14,861 bases of DNA, taken from assembly GCA_934216375.1 (NCBI GenBank), contig CAKQBP010000010.1, forward strand, positions 1 to 14,861. Reading direction: 5' to 3'. Position numbers and translations under genes: made by a program. Below, piece after piece: positions 1 through 6,914 of this stretch. How positions within the stretch are numbered: the first letter of the stretch is position 1; every line of letters begins with the position of its first letter. The notes beneath the pieces were generated by a model. It was not told the origin of the DNA, did not search any database, and saw only the letters and a list, made by a program, of their open reading frames with translations. The stretch is from an uncultured Veillonella sp. (GTDB lineage: Bacteria; Bacillota; Negativicutes; Veillonellales; Veillonellaceae).

Positions 1-1377
1 ATCCATCGGAGAACCGCCGCCAAAAGCTACGATAAAGTCTGCCCCGGAAGCCTGAAATGCTTCTGTCGCTGCTTCCCAAATTGCGTCATCACCCATTGCA
101 TTATCAGGTTTAGTGGACAGTTCTACATGATATTTCAAGCCGAATTGACTATAGATACGGTCGAACAATTCGATAACTTTCATCAACTCAGTTTGCATTT
201 GATCTGGCAACATGAATACATGAGCATCGTCTTGTGTGAACGCACGTACACGGAATAAGCCGTGTAATGCACCAGACAATTCATGACGGTGAACTAAACC
301 AAGTTCAGCGTAACGCAATGGGAAGTCACGGTAGGAGTGCATTTCGTTTTGGTAAACCAAGATACCACCTGGGCAGTTCATCGGTTTAATTGCATATTCT
401 TCATCGTCGATGATTGTAGTATACATATTTTCACGGTAATGATCCCAGTGACCAGAAGTTTCCCACAAATGTTTACTCAAGATGATAGGTGTACGAATTT
501 CTTCATAGTCAAAATCATGGTGAACTTCACGCCAGAAGTTTTCTAATTCGTTGCGAAGAGCCATACCTTTTGGTAAGAAGAATGGGAAACCAGGACCTTC
601 TTCTTTGATAACGAACAAACCAAGTTCTTTACCAAGTTTACGATGATCCCGTTTAGCCGCTTCTTCAAGCAAGTGAAGGTATGCATCAAGTTCTTCTTTC
701 TTTTCAAATGCAGTACCGTAAATACGTTGCAACATTTTGTTCTTTTCATCGCCGCGCCAGTATGCACCTGCAATGCTTTGTAATTTAAAAGCTTTTACCT
801 TACCAGTGGATGCCACGTGAGGTCCTGCGCAAAGATCAATGAAATCGCCTTGAGAGTAGCAGGAGATTACAGCATCTTCAGGAAGATCTTGAATCAATTC
901 TACCTTGTAATCTTCATTTTTAGCTTTAAAGAATTCGATAGCTTCTTGACGAGGCATAACGGATTTAGTAATCGGTAAATTTTCTTTTACAATACGGCTC
1001 ATTTCCTTCTCGATTTTACCCAAATCTTCAGGAGTCAAAGTATGTTCCATATCGATATCATAGTAGAACCCCTTATCGATAGCAGGACCGATAGCCAATT
1101 TAGCTTCAGGCCATAAACGTTTAACAGCTTGAGCCAAGATATGAGAAGCTGTGTGGCGCAAAGTATGTTTACCACCATCTTCTTCGAATGTTAAGAATGC
1201 TACTTCAGAACCATCTACAAGTTCTTCGCGAAGGTCTGTTAATTCGCCATTTACGTTAGCAGCTAGTACTTTTTTAGCCAAGCTGTTAGATAGTTGTTTT
1301 ACTGCTTCCCCAAGAGTAGTGCCAGCAGCATATTCCTTCGCACTACCATCAGGTAAAATGATTTTTACATCTGCCAT
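1..1377 (-). CDS. thrS: Threonyl-tRNA synthetase (3' end outside the window)
   Basis: Charges tRNA-Thr with threonine in the cytosol; class II aminoacyl-tRNA synthetase. The first 459 residues are present, of the roughly 640 usual for the family. An N-terminal TGS domain covers about residues 1-62. The editing domain follows, with its HxxxH pair at H75 and H79 (HTASH) and the C183/H187 pair (CAGPH), so it looks able to hydrolyse mischarged Ser-tRNA. The catalytic core then starts, with zinc ligands C335 (MNCPGG) and H386 and motif 2 arginine in FRVRAF. The third zinc histidine, motif 3 and the anticodon-binding domain lie beyond the edge. The start is the ATG at 1375-1377, preceded by GGAGGA at 1385-1390. 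Transcription is controlled by the T-box leader upstream. No sign of a frameshift. Identity is certain from the motifs. Confidence 0.97.
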   Translation of the reverse strand, partial: MADVKIILPDGSAKEYAAGTTLGEAVKQLSNSLAKKVLAANVNGELTDLREELVDGSEVAFLTFEEDGGKHTLRHTASHILAQAVKRLWPEAKLAIGPAIDKGFYYDIDMEHTLTPEDLGKIEKEMSRIVKENLPITKSVMPRQEAIEFFKAKNEDYKVELIQDLPEDAVISCYSQGDFIDLCAGPHVASTGKVKAFKLQSIAGAYWRGDEKNKMLQRIYGTAFEKKEELDAYLHLLEEAAKRDHRKLGKELGLFVIKEEGPGFPFFLPKGMALRNELENFWREVHHDFDYEEIRTPIILSKHLWETSGHWDHYRENMYTTIIDDEEYAIKPMNCPGGILVYQNEMHSYRDFPLRYAELGLVHRHELSGALHGLFRVRAFTQDDAHVFMLPDQMQTELMKVIELFDRIYSQFGLKYHVELSTKPDNAMGDDAIWEAATEAFQASGADFIVAFGGGSPMD

Positions 1378-1492
1378 TTTTCTTTCCTCCAATTTATAAA
1401 CCAGGATAGCTTTGATTTTCTACTTTCACCAATATACCTACTTACCACACAATACATAAACATTGAGTAATTAGCTTGTAGAAATTGGGTAA

Positions 1493-1534
1493 TAAAAAAA
1501 GACCTTCTATCCCTACAAACAAGGGACGAAGATC
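1493..1534 (-). terminator. T-box attenuator terminator upstream of thrS
   Basis: On the minus strand GATCTTC-G-TCCCT pairs with AGGGA-TA-GAAGGTC around a TGTTTGT loop (1534-1501), followed by seven T residues (1500-1494). Its 5' side lies directly after the T-box sequence, so the antiterminator and terminator are mutually exclusive, as in standard T-box attenuators. Confidence 0.9.
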
Positions 1535-1750
1535 ATTCGCGGTTCCACCCTAGTTAACTACCTATACGAATATATGTGTATAGTTAATTCACTTCATTAA
1601 GCCCGATAACGGTGGCGGCCGTACTTGCCTACTTAGGTTCGACAAATCAGTTTAAAGGGGGTAACTCTAATATATGTGTAAGGCATTTCCAGCATCTGCC
1701 TCTCTCTGGTACACAGGGATAAAAGAATCATGTCCTTTGCATCACTTTTA
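1493..1750 (-). promoter_or_regulatory. T-box leader controlling thrS
   Basis: Untranslated leader RNA that senses uncharged tRNA-Thr and decides between termination and read-through into thrS. On the minus strand the canonical T-box sequence AGGGTGGAACCGCG lies at 1551-1538, just before a terminator hairpin. Upstream lie an AGAGAG element and a short AGGCA/TGCCT stem with a GATGCTGGAAA loop, as in stem I of T-boxes. An imperfect stem of TTAAC-TATAC with GTATA-GTTAA sits just 5' of the T-box, matching stem III. A threonine codon ACC at 1662-1660 is a tentative specifier: I placed it by eye, just before the CCCTTT that can pair with AAAGG near the 5' end. The T-box identity is firm; the exact stem I fold and the specifier are inferred. 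Confidence 0.93.
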
Positions 1751-1754
1751 CTAG

Positions 1755-1786
1755 ATTATAGTATCATAGAGGACTAAAAAATTCAA
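1755..1786 (-). promoter_or_regulatory. Candidate promoter of the T-box/thrS transcript
   Basis: On the minus strand TTGAAT (1786-1781) is followed after 17 bp by TACTAT (1763-1758), which overlaps a consensus TATAAT (1760-1755). Either -10 would start the RNA near 1748-1751, just before the first T-box stem. Position fits well; the -35 box is only a partial match. Confidence 0.5.
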
Positions 1787-1890
1787 TACGGTTTAACTGG
1801 AAATTTAATAGGAACTATAAATTGTAATTGTTGTTAGAGCGATATACTATAAACTTCACCTTTATTTTTACCTATATACATTTATTTTTA
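1787..1890. other. AT-rich spacer, nothing recognised
   Basis: About 100 bp of AT-rich sequence between the thrS promoter and the terminator of the exported-protein gene. I see no gene, repeat or RNA element in it. Confidence 0.5.
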
Positions 1891-1968
1891 AAAGAAAACG
1901 GCCCGAGAATGATATGGCCCCCTTTACTAGACAACAAGTGAAGGCGGAACAGATCAGAATCTCGAGCC
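1891..1968 (-). terminator. Large branched terminator after the exported-protein gene
   Basis: On the minus strand GGCTCGAGA (1968-1960) pairs with TCTCGGGCC (1908-1900) over 9 bp with one G-U, and the 3' side runs into GTTTTCTTTT (1900-1891). Inside the roughly 50-nt loop a second hairpin, CCTTCAC with GTAAAGG around TTGTTGTCTA, is present with one mismatch. It begins about 25 nt after the stop codon of the exported-protein gene, which suits an intrinsic terminator, though it is bigger than the usual simple hairpin. Confidence 0.7.
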
Positions 1969-1991
1969 ATTTTATATACATTATTTGCAAA

Positions 1992-2981
1992 TTAACGTTT
2001 GAAGTTTGTAGACAACATAGCGCCAATTACTTTTTCCAATTTGCTAGTGGAAAGGTCTGGACCTTTATAAAGTGTTAAGAGCACGTCATTAGAGTTATCT
2101 TGTTTAGATACCATCATAACGCCACTACCGCGAGCACCATTATCATCGTAATCTTTCGCTACGATAACAAGGTTCAAATAATGGTCCTTCATGTATGTAT
2201 ACACCTTGCTTGTACGCGCAGAGGAACCGATCATTTTTGCCATGTTCATGCCACGGTTGAATACGATTGCATTTGCATTATGAGGGTTGGCCGCTAATTG
2301 TTGCTTCTCTTCTTCATTTAGAGGCATGAGGTTTACCATGAGGGAGTCACCCATTTTGCCACGGAACATGGCTGGCATAGTTTCGCGCACATCATCAGGA
2401 ATACCTGTGTCAGCAGTCAACTTCAATTCTTTAGGCACGGTCATGTATAAAACGCCCTTGCTATTGCGGCCTACCTCTGTTGTACTGAGGTCTACTGCAC
2501 TAAGCATAATGGAGTCCTTAATAGTAGCAACTTGGTTTGCCAACGGCTTTTCAGGAATGCCACGGCTCGCCAATTGTACATCGCCAGATTTAGTTTTCTT
2601 CAATGTTTCCACATTCCAGTTTGCGCCTTTTTTGTCTGCGTCGCTAGCTTCTGTGAAAGCATTCGCCCCATCCTTTGTACCTACATATACATAGGTTTGA
2701 GCTGGGATGATGGTATCAGGTGCACCAGATTTATTGAATGCCGCACCATATACTACATTAGGAATCACAGTAGAGCCAATTTGTAGATTGTTATTACTTT
2801 GGCTTTCCACATCAAAATTGATATTCCCTGTGAAAGTCATATCAGGACCATGGTTGATAACAACCACATCCCCTGCTTGAGGAATGATTACAGGACCTAC
2901 AGGACCAGCCATAGCTACACTTGCCATCGATACTCCAAGGCAAGCTGTTAATAATGTGCGTTTCAAAATAGATTGTTTCAT
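1992..2981 (-). CDS. Exported protein of unknown family
   Basis: I do not recognise this 329-residue protein. It begins with a typical signal peptide: basic MKQSILKR, a hydrophobic stretch to about residue 22, then AMA before a predicted cut at residue 25-26. An LTAC sequence at residues 11-14 resembles a lipobox, but the hydrophobic stretch before it is too short for a lipoprotein, so I favour signal peptidase I. The mature part has no cysteine and no further membrane helix. It starts glycine/proline-rich (GPVGPVIIPQAGD), continues as mixed beta-like sequence, has a methionine-rich middle (MTVPKEL, MPAMFRG) and ends with LEKVIGAMLSTNFKR. Start is the ATG at 2979-2981; the upstream GAGAG is a weak ribosome binding site. 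Probably a single-gene transcript, closed by its own terminator. Likely in the periplasm or on the cell surface; role unknown. Confidence 0.85.
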   Translation of the reverse strand: MKQSILKRTLLTACLGVSMASVAMAGPVGPVIIPQAGDVVVINHGPDMTFTGNINFDVESQSNNNLQIGSTVIPNVVYGAAFNKSGAPDTIIPAQTYVYVGTKDGANAFTEASDADKKGANWNVETLKKTKSGDVQLASRGIPEKPLANQVATIKDSIMLSAVDLSTTEVGRNSKGVLYMTVPKELKLTADTGIPDDVRETMPAMFRGKMGDSLMVNLMPLNEEEKQQLAANPHNANAIVFNRGMNMAKMIGSSARTSKVYTYMKDHYLNLVIVAKDYDDNGARGSGVMMVSKQDNSNDVLLTLYKGPDLSTSKLEKVIGAMLSTNFKR

Positions 2982-3024
2982 AGATATACTCTCATTTCTC
3001 TACAATTCGTATACATTTGATGTA

Positions 3025-3071
3025 ATTGTAAATCTAATATAGTCATAAAATTCCCTCATATGATTTACAAT
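3025..3071. repeat. Perfect 10-bp inverted repeat upstream of the exported-protein gene
   Basis: ATTGTAAATC (3025-3034) and GATTTACAAT (3062-3071) are exact reverse complements, separated by 27 bp. There is no T-run after either arm, so it is not a standard terminator of the upstream gene. The arms flank a possible promoter, which suggests an operator for a DNA-binding regulator or an mRNA 5' structure; this is inference. Confidence 0.6.
3042..3070 (-). promoter_or_regulatory. Weak candidate promoter for the exported-protein gene
   Basis: On the minus strand TTGTAA (3070-3065) is followed after 17 bp by TATGAC (3047-3042), each matching consensus at four of six positions. The -35 would lie in one arm of the inverted repeat, and the other arm would fall at about +1 to +10. 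The match is weak and may be chance. Confidence 0.3.
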
Positions 3072-3082
3072 CAAAATTACAC

Positions 3083-3358
3083 TTAATCTTCTATAGTGAC
3101 ATAGTCAGATAAGCTACTCAATACTGCAAGCGCCAAGGTCCTTGTAGATGGTGTGCAACGCAACATGCACCGCCCACTCGTATCTACCGAGGTCATAACG
3201 CCCAAATATTCATAGCCCTCCATGATGCGATTGATGAAATTCGTATGCTTAGGATCAATGTGAAAGTACACATACGCTTCTTCTCCAGAGGTGGTTAAGT
3301 CAGGTACATCTGGAAATGCGCCGATTGATTTACTCGGCTCTAAGGCTGTACCGCTCAT
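3083..3358 (-). CDS. DUF4911 domain protein
   Basis: Small protein of 91 residues. Residues about 27-90 fit the DUF4911 family: YVYFHIDPKHTNFINRIMEGYEYLGVMTSVD, then a short strand and a C-terminal LSSLSDYVTI. The predicted shape is a small alpha/beta domain that may bind a ligand or protein; the family has no established function. There is no signal peptide or membrane segment. It starts 3 nt after the stop of the U32 gene, with GAGG inside the end of that gene about 11 nt upstream, so the two are translated from one mRNA. This placement suggests a role linked to the tRNA-modification pair upstream, which is inference only. The family call comes from pattern memory and would need a profile search to confirm. 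Confidence 0.8.
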   Translation of the reverse strand: MSGTALEPSKSIGAFPDVPDLTTSGEEAYVYFHIDPKHTNFINRIMEGYEYLGVMTSVDTSGRCMLRCTPSTRTLALAVLSSLSDYVTIED

Positions 3359-3361
3359 AAA

Positions 3362-4606
3362 CTATTCATCCTCTTTAGGTTTGCACTCACGACGCATCAT
3401 GGAGTAAGGTTCAAGAGGTGTATCCATATAGATGCGAACTTTCATTTGTGCATGAGGTGCTACATCGATAGGATTGCCATCTTCATCTGTCATTTTTTCA
3501 ATTACCGTTTCAACGAGTTCCCCTTTTGGCTGGCAGAACTCTACCTTATCGCCCACCTTAAAGTTATTACGTTGTTCAAGATCAACGTATTTTTCTTCTT
3601 CGTTGTAGCCCATAACTAAACCGATGAAGTCATGACTTTGAGTATTCGTAGATTTACCATAGTTTTGCGCCGTTTCATCAGGACGACCTTCAGCAAAGCC
3701 GTCTGTATAAGGGCGATGGGAAATCTTTTCTAATTCTGCAATCCATTCTGGACGAACGTACCAATCTTTACCTTCTTTAAGGTATGTATCAATCGCTGTG
3801 CGATATACTTTTGCCACTGTGGCACAGTAGTGAACGGATTTCATGCGACCTTCGATTTTAAGGCTATCAATACCAGCTTCATATAGATCTGGAATGCGGT
3901 GAATTAAGCACAAGTCTTTAGAGTTAAAGATATACGTGCCATGTTCATCTTCTTCGATTGGGTAATATTCACCAGGTCGATTAGATTCCACAAGAGAATA
4001 TTTCCATCGACAAGATTGAGAACATTGACCACGGTTCGCATCGCGATTACCTGTCATATAGTTAGACAATAAGCAACGACCAGAGTAAGAAATACACATA
4101 GAACCATGTACGAAGGACTCAATTTCAATATCTACATGATCCTTCATTTCTTTAAGGTCTGCTAAGGATACTTCGCGAGCCGCTACAACACGTGTGGCAC
4201 CAAGTTCTTTCCACATCTGAACTGTATGCCAATTCGTAGTAGAAGCTTGTGTACTTACGTGAAGCTCTAAACCCGGAGCTACGCGCTTAGCAAGGCTGAA
4301 AATCCCCATGTCTGCAACGATGATAGCATCAACACCGATGCTTTCAAGAAATTTCAAATAGTCCTCTAAACCTTCGAAGTCCTCGTTGTGAGGAATGATA
4401 TTACATGTAACATGAATCTTTTTACCATGTGTATGTACAAATTCTACAGCTTCCTTTAATTCCTCGTCGGAGAAATTAGAGTTGCCTGCGCGCAAGCCAA
4501 AACGTTTACCTGCGCAATATACGGCATCCGCACCATAGCGAATAGCCATTTTAAGCTTGTCCATATTACCTGCAGGACAAAGCAATTCCATAAAATGTTC
4601 TGCCAT
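3362..4606 (-). CDS. trhP: U32 family tRNA 5-hydroxyuridine synthase (TrhP-like)
   Basis: U32 'peptidase' family protein of 414 residues. Family knowledge: Bacillus YrrO and E. coli YegQ (TrhP) use prephenate-dependent hydroxylation to make 5-hydroxyuridine at wobble position 34 of tRNA. The N-terminal MELLCPAGN begins the TIM-barrel-like domain. The U32 signature is clear (ESFVHGSMCISYSGRC), and four cysteines at about 171, 178, 195 and 199 could hold an iron-sulfur cluster. A C-terminal U32 beta domain covers roughly 320-405. I chose the ATG at 4604-4606, which overlaps the trmR stop as TAATG, over an in-frame GTG at 4627; AAAGGG lies 11 nt upstream. Bacillus has two U32 genes here (yrrN, yrrO), but only one is present, as in E. 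coli. Being next to trmR supports the tRNA role over true proteolysis. Confidence 0.9.
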   Translation of the reverse strand: MAEHFMELLCPAGNMDKLKMAIRYGADAVYCAGKRFGLRAGNSNFSDEELKEAVEFVHTHGKKIHVTCNIIPHNEDFEGLEDYLKFLESIGVDAIIVADMGIFSLAKRVAPGLELHVSTQASTTNWHTVQMWKELGATRVVAAREVSLADLKEMKDHVDIEIESFVHGSMCISYSGRCLLSNYMTGNRDANRGQCSQSCRWKYSLVESNRPGEYYPIEEDEHGTYIFNSKDLCLIHRIPDLYEAGIDSLKIEGRMKSVHYCATVAKVYRTAIDTYLKEGKDWYVRPEWIAELEKISHRPYTDGFAEGRPDETAQNYGKSTNTQSHDFIGLVMGYNEEEKYVDLEQRNNFKVGDKVEFCQPKGELVETVIEKMTDEDGNPIDVAPHAQMKVRIYMDTPLEPYSMMRRECKPKEDE

Positions 4607-5214
4607 TATTTGTTGTGCCCTTTCCACACACTCACACTCATACCATCACCCATTGGGTAAATAGTAGTGTTAAACAATTCTTTATTTTCAACATATGTTA
4701 AGTATTCTTGTAACCGTTTTACGATAGTTTTGAACCGTTTTGGTGGTTCCTTATCGCCCCTTACATAGCCTCTAAAGAGTACATTATCTGCAAGAATGAC
4801 GCCCCCTTCTTTCACATGTGGCAGAATAAGTTCAAGTTGTTTTAAATATTGCCCCTTTGGTCCATCTAAAAACACTAGATCGTATTCGCCTGTGAGTTCC
4901 GTTAAGACTTGAGACGCATCGCCTTTCAGCAATGTAATGTTATCGGCATAATCGGATTGGTTAATATAGTATTTCGCCATTTCGTGACGCACATCATCCA
5001 ATTCAATGGATGTAATATGCCCCTCTTCCTCGTCGAGTAGCGGAGCCATCAACAAAGCGGAGTAACCAATGGCGGTGCCCACCTCTAACACAGAGGTGGG
5101 CCGATACAAACCTATCAATTCTTCAAATAGATGAACCTCAGATTCTCGTAAAATCGGCACATCATTAATCATCGCGTAAATACGCTGTTCATTTAAAATA
5201 TCATTTAATGTCAT
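4606..5214 (-). CDS. trmR: SAM-dependent O-methyltransferase, tRNA 5-hydroxyuridine methyltransferase (TrmR-like)
   Basis: Class I methyltransferase of the O-methyltransferase 3 family, 202 residues, cytosolic. The SAM-binding glycine motif is VLEVGTAIGYSA at 43-54, the acidic residue after strand 2 is in SIELDD (69-74), and the divalent-metal residues are D117 (FLDGPKGQY) and D143-N144 (LADNVLFRG). In Bacillus the protein at this place in the same gene order (YrrM/TrmR) methylates 5-hydroxyuridine 34 of tRNA to 5-methoxyuridine. Here the next gene encodes the matching hydroxylase, with translation coupled through TAATG, so the same job is likely. The start ATG is 23 nt after the mltG stop. 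Its GGAG (5230-5233) is 15 nt upstream, an unusually long gap. A catechol-type methyltransferase cannot be excluded from sequence alone. Confidence 0.92.
   Translation of the reverse strand: MTLNDILNEQRIYAMINDVPILRESEVHLFEELIGLYRPTSVLEVGTAIGYSALLMAPLLDEEEGHITSIELDDVRHEMAKYYINQSDYADNITLLKGDASQVLTELTGEYDLVFLDGPKGQYLKQLELILPHVKEGGVILADNVLFRGYVRGDKEPPKRFKTIVKRLQEYLTYVENKELFNTTIYPMGDGMSVSVWKGHNK
5077..5101. repeat. Perfect 10-bp hairpin inside trmR
   Basis: GCCCACCTCT (5077-5086) and AGAGGTGGGC (5092-5101) are exact reverse complements around a 5-nt loop. The hairpin lies over the codons for the SAM-binding motif (P-T-S-V-L-E-V-G). No T-run follows on either strand, so it is not a terminator. Confidence 0.6.
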
Positions 5215-5237
5215 GAAAGTAGATTAAATCTCCTACA

Positions 5238-6671
5238 TTATCTATTGTTAGTACCACTAGGAACTACCAACGTAGAGCGTTCAGCAGGATTTGCAGATTC
5301 TACCTGAATTTGTGGTACTTGTTGTGCATTAGGAATCACATTCTGCATCGATTCAGGTACAGGTGTCGTCGTTGGTACATACGTATTATTATTTGTATTA
5401 TTTCCATAGGATGGAGCAGCCGGCGTGACTTGCGTCGATGATTGATTTTGTGTTGAACCTGGTACAGGATCTGGAATCTCAGCTGCTGGAACTGTAGTCG
5501 GTGTGTATTTATAACTAGGTTCTACGTCAACATATTGAGAATCTGCTTCCACCGCTTCTGTAGAACTATAATTATAATTAGGCTCTGTAGTCGCTACTGC
5601 TACGTCATAGTTAGGACCAGCTTGTGCAGCTACTTCAGTATTAGCAGAAGAATTTTTTACTGTGTCAGCACCATAAATTTTATTAACCGCTGCTAAATGT
5701 TCTTCGTAAGATTTAGAGAAGTGATTATGCCCCTCTTTATCTGCTACGAAGTATAAGTAATCTGTATTTTCGGAGTGTAATACTGCATCTAAGGCTTTTT
5801 TACCAGGGTTTGCAATTGGTCCTGGTGGTAAACCTTTAGATACATATGTATTATACGGGCTTTGCAATTGCGTATCACCAATCGTTACATTTTCTTTCGC
5901 GTAGCCAAGTACATAGGAAATAGTCGCATCAGATTGCAATGGAATACCATGAGCTAAACGCTTTTTGAATACCCCTGCAATAGTTGGACGGTCTGCATCA
6001 AATAAAGATTCTCGTTCAACAATAGACGCCAAGGTTACAAAGTCATGAATACTCATATGTTGAGCTTGAATTTGTTTCTTCACAGCTGGTGTAAGGTAAC
6101 GATTCATTTCGTCAGCCATCATTTGAATAACATCACGAGGCGTAGCACCTACGGGGATTTCATACGTGCTTGGGAACAAGAAGCCTTCTACAGGATATGT
6201 AGCAGGTTTTGTACCTTTCATATAAGGGTATGGTACATAGGTCTTAGCTTCAACTAAGAAGTCCTTCGCCTTCATGATTTGATTCTTTTCAAGAACGATA
6301 GCAATATCACCAACTGTATATCCTTCTGGAATTGTAACACGAATAGATTCTACATGACCTTCTTGTAACAAAGAAATGAGTTCGCGCACAGTTACTTTAT
6401 TAGGTATTTGATAATGGCCAGTTTGAAGCTTATCATTGGTACCGCTCAAATATAACCAGAGCTTAAAGCCTTGAGTTGAGCGAATAAGCCCTCTTTCAAA
6501 AAGCATATCTGCAATTTCAGTACCCGTTTGACCTTTTTCAATAACGACTACTTGTGTTCCATCATCTTGAGCAAAGGTATTCGGTACAAAGTACAATGCA
6601 CCTAGGCCTCCACCAATAATTAATATACCTACAATAACTAGGATCAAAATATATCTTAAGGCTTTTCTCAC
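5238..6671 (-). CDS. mltG: Endolytic murein transglycosylase MltG with a long C-terminal tail
   Basis: Inner-membrane enzyme that cuts nascent glycan strands and ends their growth; YceG family (YrrL in Bacillus). One membrane helix at about 7-29 is followed by a LysM-like part (about 40-105) and the catalytic domain to about 335. The catalytic glutamate is E219 in LASIVERES, with further conserved LQSDATISYVLG and LPPGPIANPG motifs. The family usually ends near residue 340-390. This protein runs to 477: residues 340-477 are rich in Pro, Thr, Ser, Asn, Gln, low in complexity, and carry four P-[NS]-Y units (PNYD, PNYNY, PSYKY, PSYG). The start is GTG at 6669-6671, with AAGGA 10 nt upstream. It heads the mltG-trmR-trhP-DUF4911 unit. 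Confidence 0.96.
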   Translation of the reverse strand: MRKALRYILILVIVGILIIGGGLGALYFVPNTFAQDDGTQVVVIEKGQTGTEIADMLFERGLIRSTQGFKLWLYLSGTNDKLQTGHYQIPNKVTVRELISLLQEGHVESIRVTIPEGYTVGDIAIVLEKNQIMKAKDFLVEAKTYVPYPYMKGTKPATYPVEGFLFPSTYEIPVGATPRDVIQMMADEMNRYLTPAVKKQIQAQHMSIHDFVTLASIVERESLFDADRPTIAGVFKKRLAHGIPLQSDATISYVLGYAKENVTIGDTQLQSPYNTYVSKGLPPGPIANPGKKALDAVLHSENTDYLYFVADKEGHNHFSKSYEEHLAAVNKIYGADTVKNSSANTEVAAQAGPNYDVAVATTEPNYNYSSTEAVEADSQYVDVEPSYKYTPTTVPAAEIPDPVPGSTQNQSSTQVTPAAPSYGNNTNNNTYVPTTTPVPESMQNVIPNAQQVPQIQVESANPAERSTLVVPSGTNNR

Positions 6672-6712
6672 GTTGTTGAGTTCCTTTCTGTAACATAACA
6701 GTATATCAATTC

Positions 6713-6721
6713 ATTATACCA
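6713..6721 (-). promoter_or_regulatory. Extended -10 promoter of mltG
   Basis: On the minus strand TGGTATAAT (6721-6713) gives a consensus TATAAT with the TG of an extended -10. No good -35 is seen at 17 bp. The start point would be near 6705, leaving a leader of about 35 nt before the GTG. The strong terminator just upstream (6861-6896) means mltG needs its own promoter. Confidence 0.65.
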
Positions 6722-6860
6722 TAAACTCTATATTTCCCCTATATAAAAGGGCAATGATTCCACTTATTCCATTTTATGCAATATATTAATTTTATATATT
6801 TGTTATGCCCTTAGCATGAATGAAGTCCCTTCTTTGTACAACAATGATAAGGTATAACAA

Positions 6861-6896
6861 AATAAAAATAGCGCATTGTCCACTGACAACACGCTA
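6861..6896 (-). terminator. Intrinsic terminator after yrzB
   Basis: On the minus strand TAGCGTGTTGTC (6896-6885) pairs over 12 bp (two G-T) with GACAATGCGCTA (6880-6869) around an AGTG loop, followed by TTTTTATT (6868-6861). It ends the ireB-ruvX-yrzB transcript 18 nt after the stop codon. Confidence 0.92.
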
Positions 6897-6914
6897 AATT
6901 TATGCTAAAAACGA

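Noticed and set aside
1375..1473. Possible 32-codon minus-strand upstream frame between the T-box terminator and thrS, overlapping the thrS start
   Set aside because: No ribosome binding site before its ATG and no sign of conserved composition; the T-box already explains control of thrS.
2287..2694. 135-codon plus-strand frame opposite the exported-protein gene
   Set aside because: Overlaps a gene with a clear signal peptide and terminator; no ribosome binding site and no recognisable motif.
1992..2981. Lipoprotein from LTAC at residues 11-14
   Set aside because: The hydrophobic stretch before the cysteine is only about five residues after KR; a normal signal peptide ending AMA fits better.
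3362..4606. Secreted or collagenase-type U32 protease
   Set aside because: No signal peptide, and the trmR neighbour, cysteine pattern and gene order point to tRNA modification; the peptidase label is historical.
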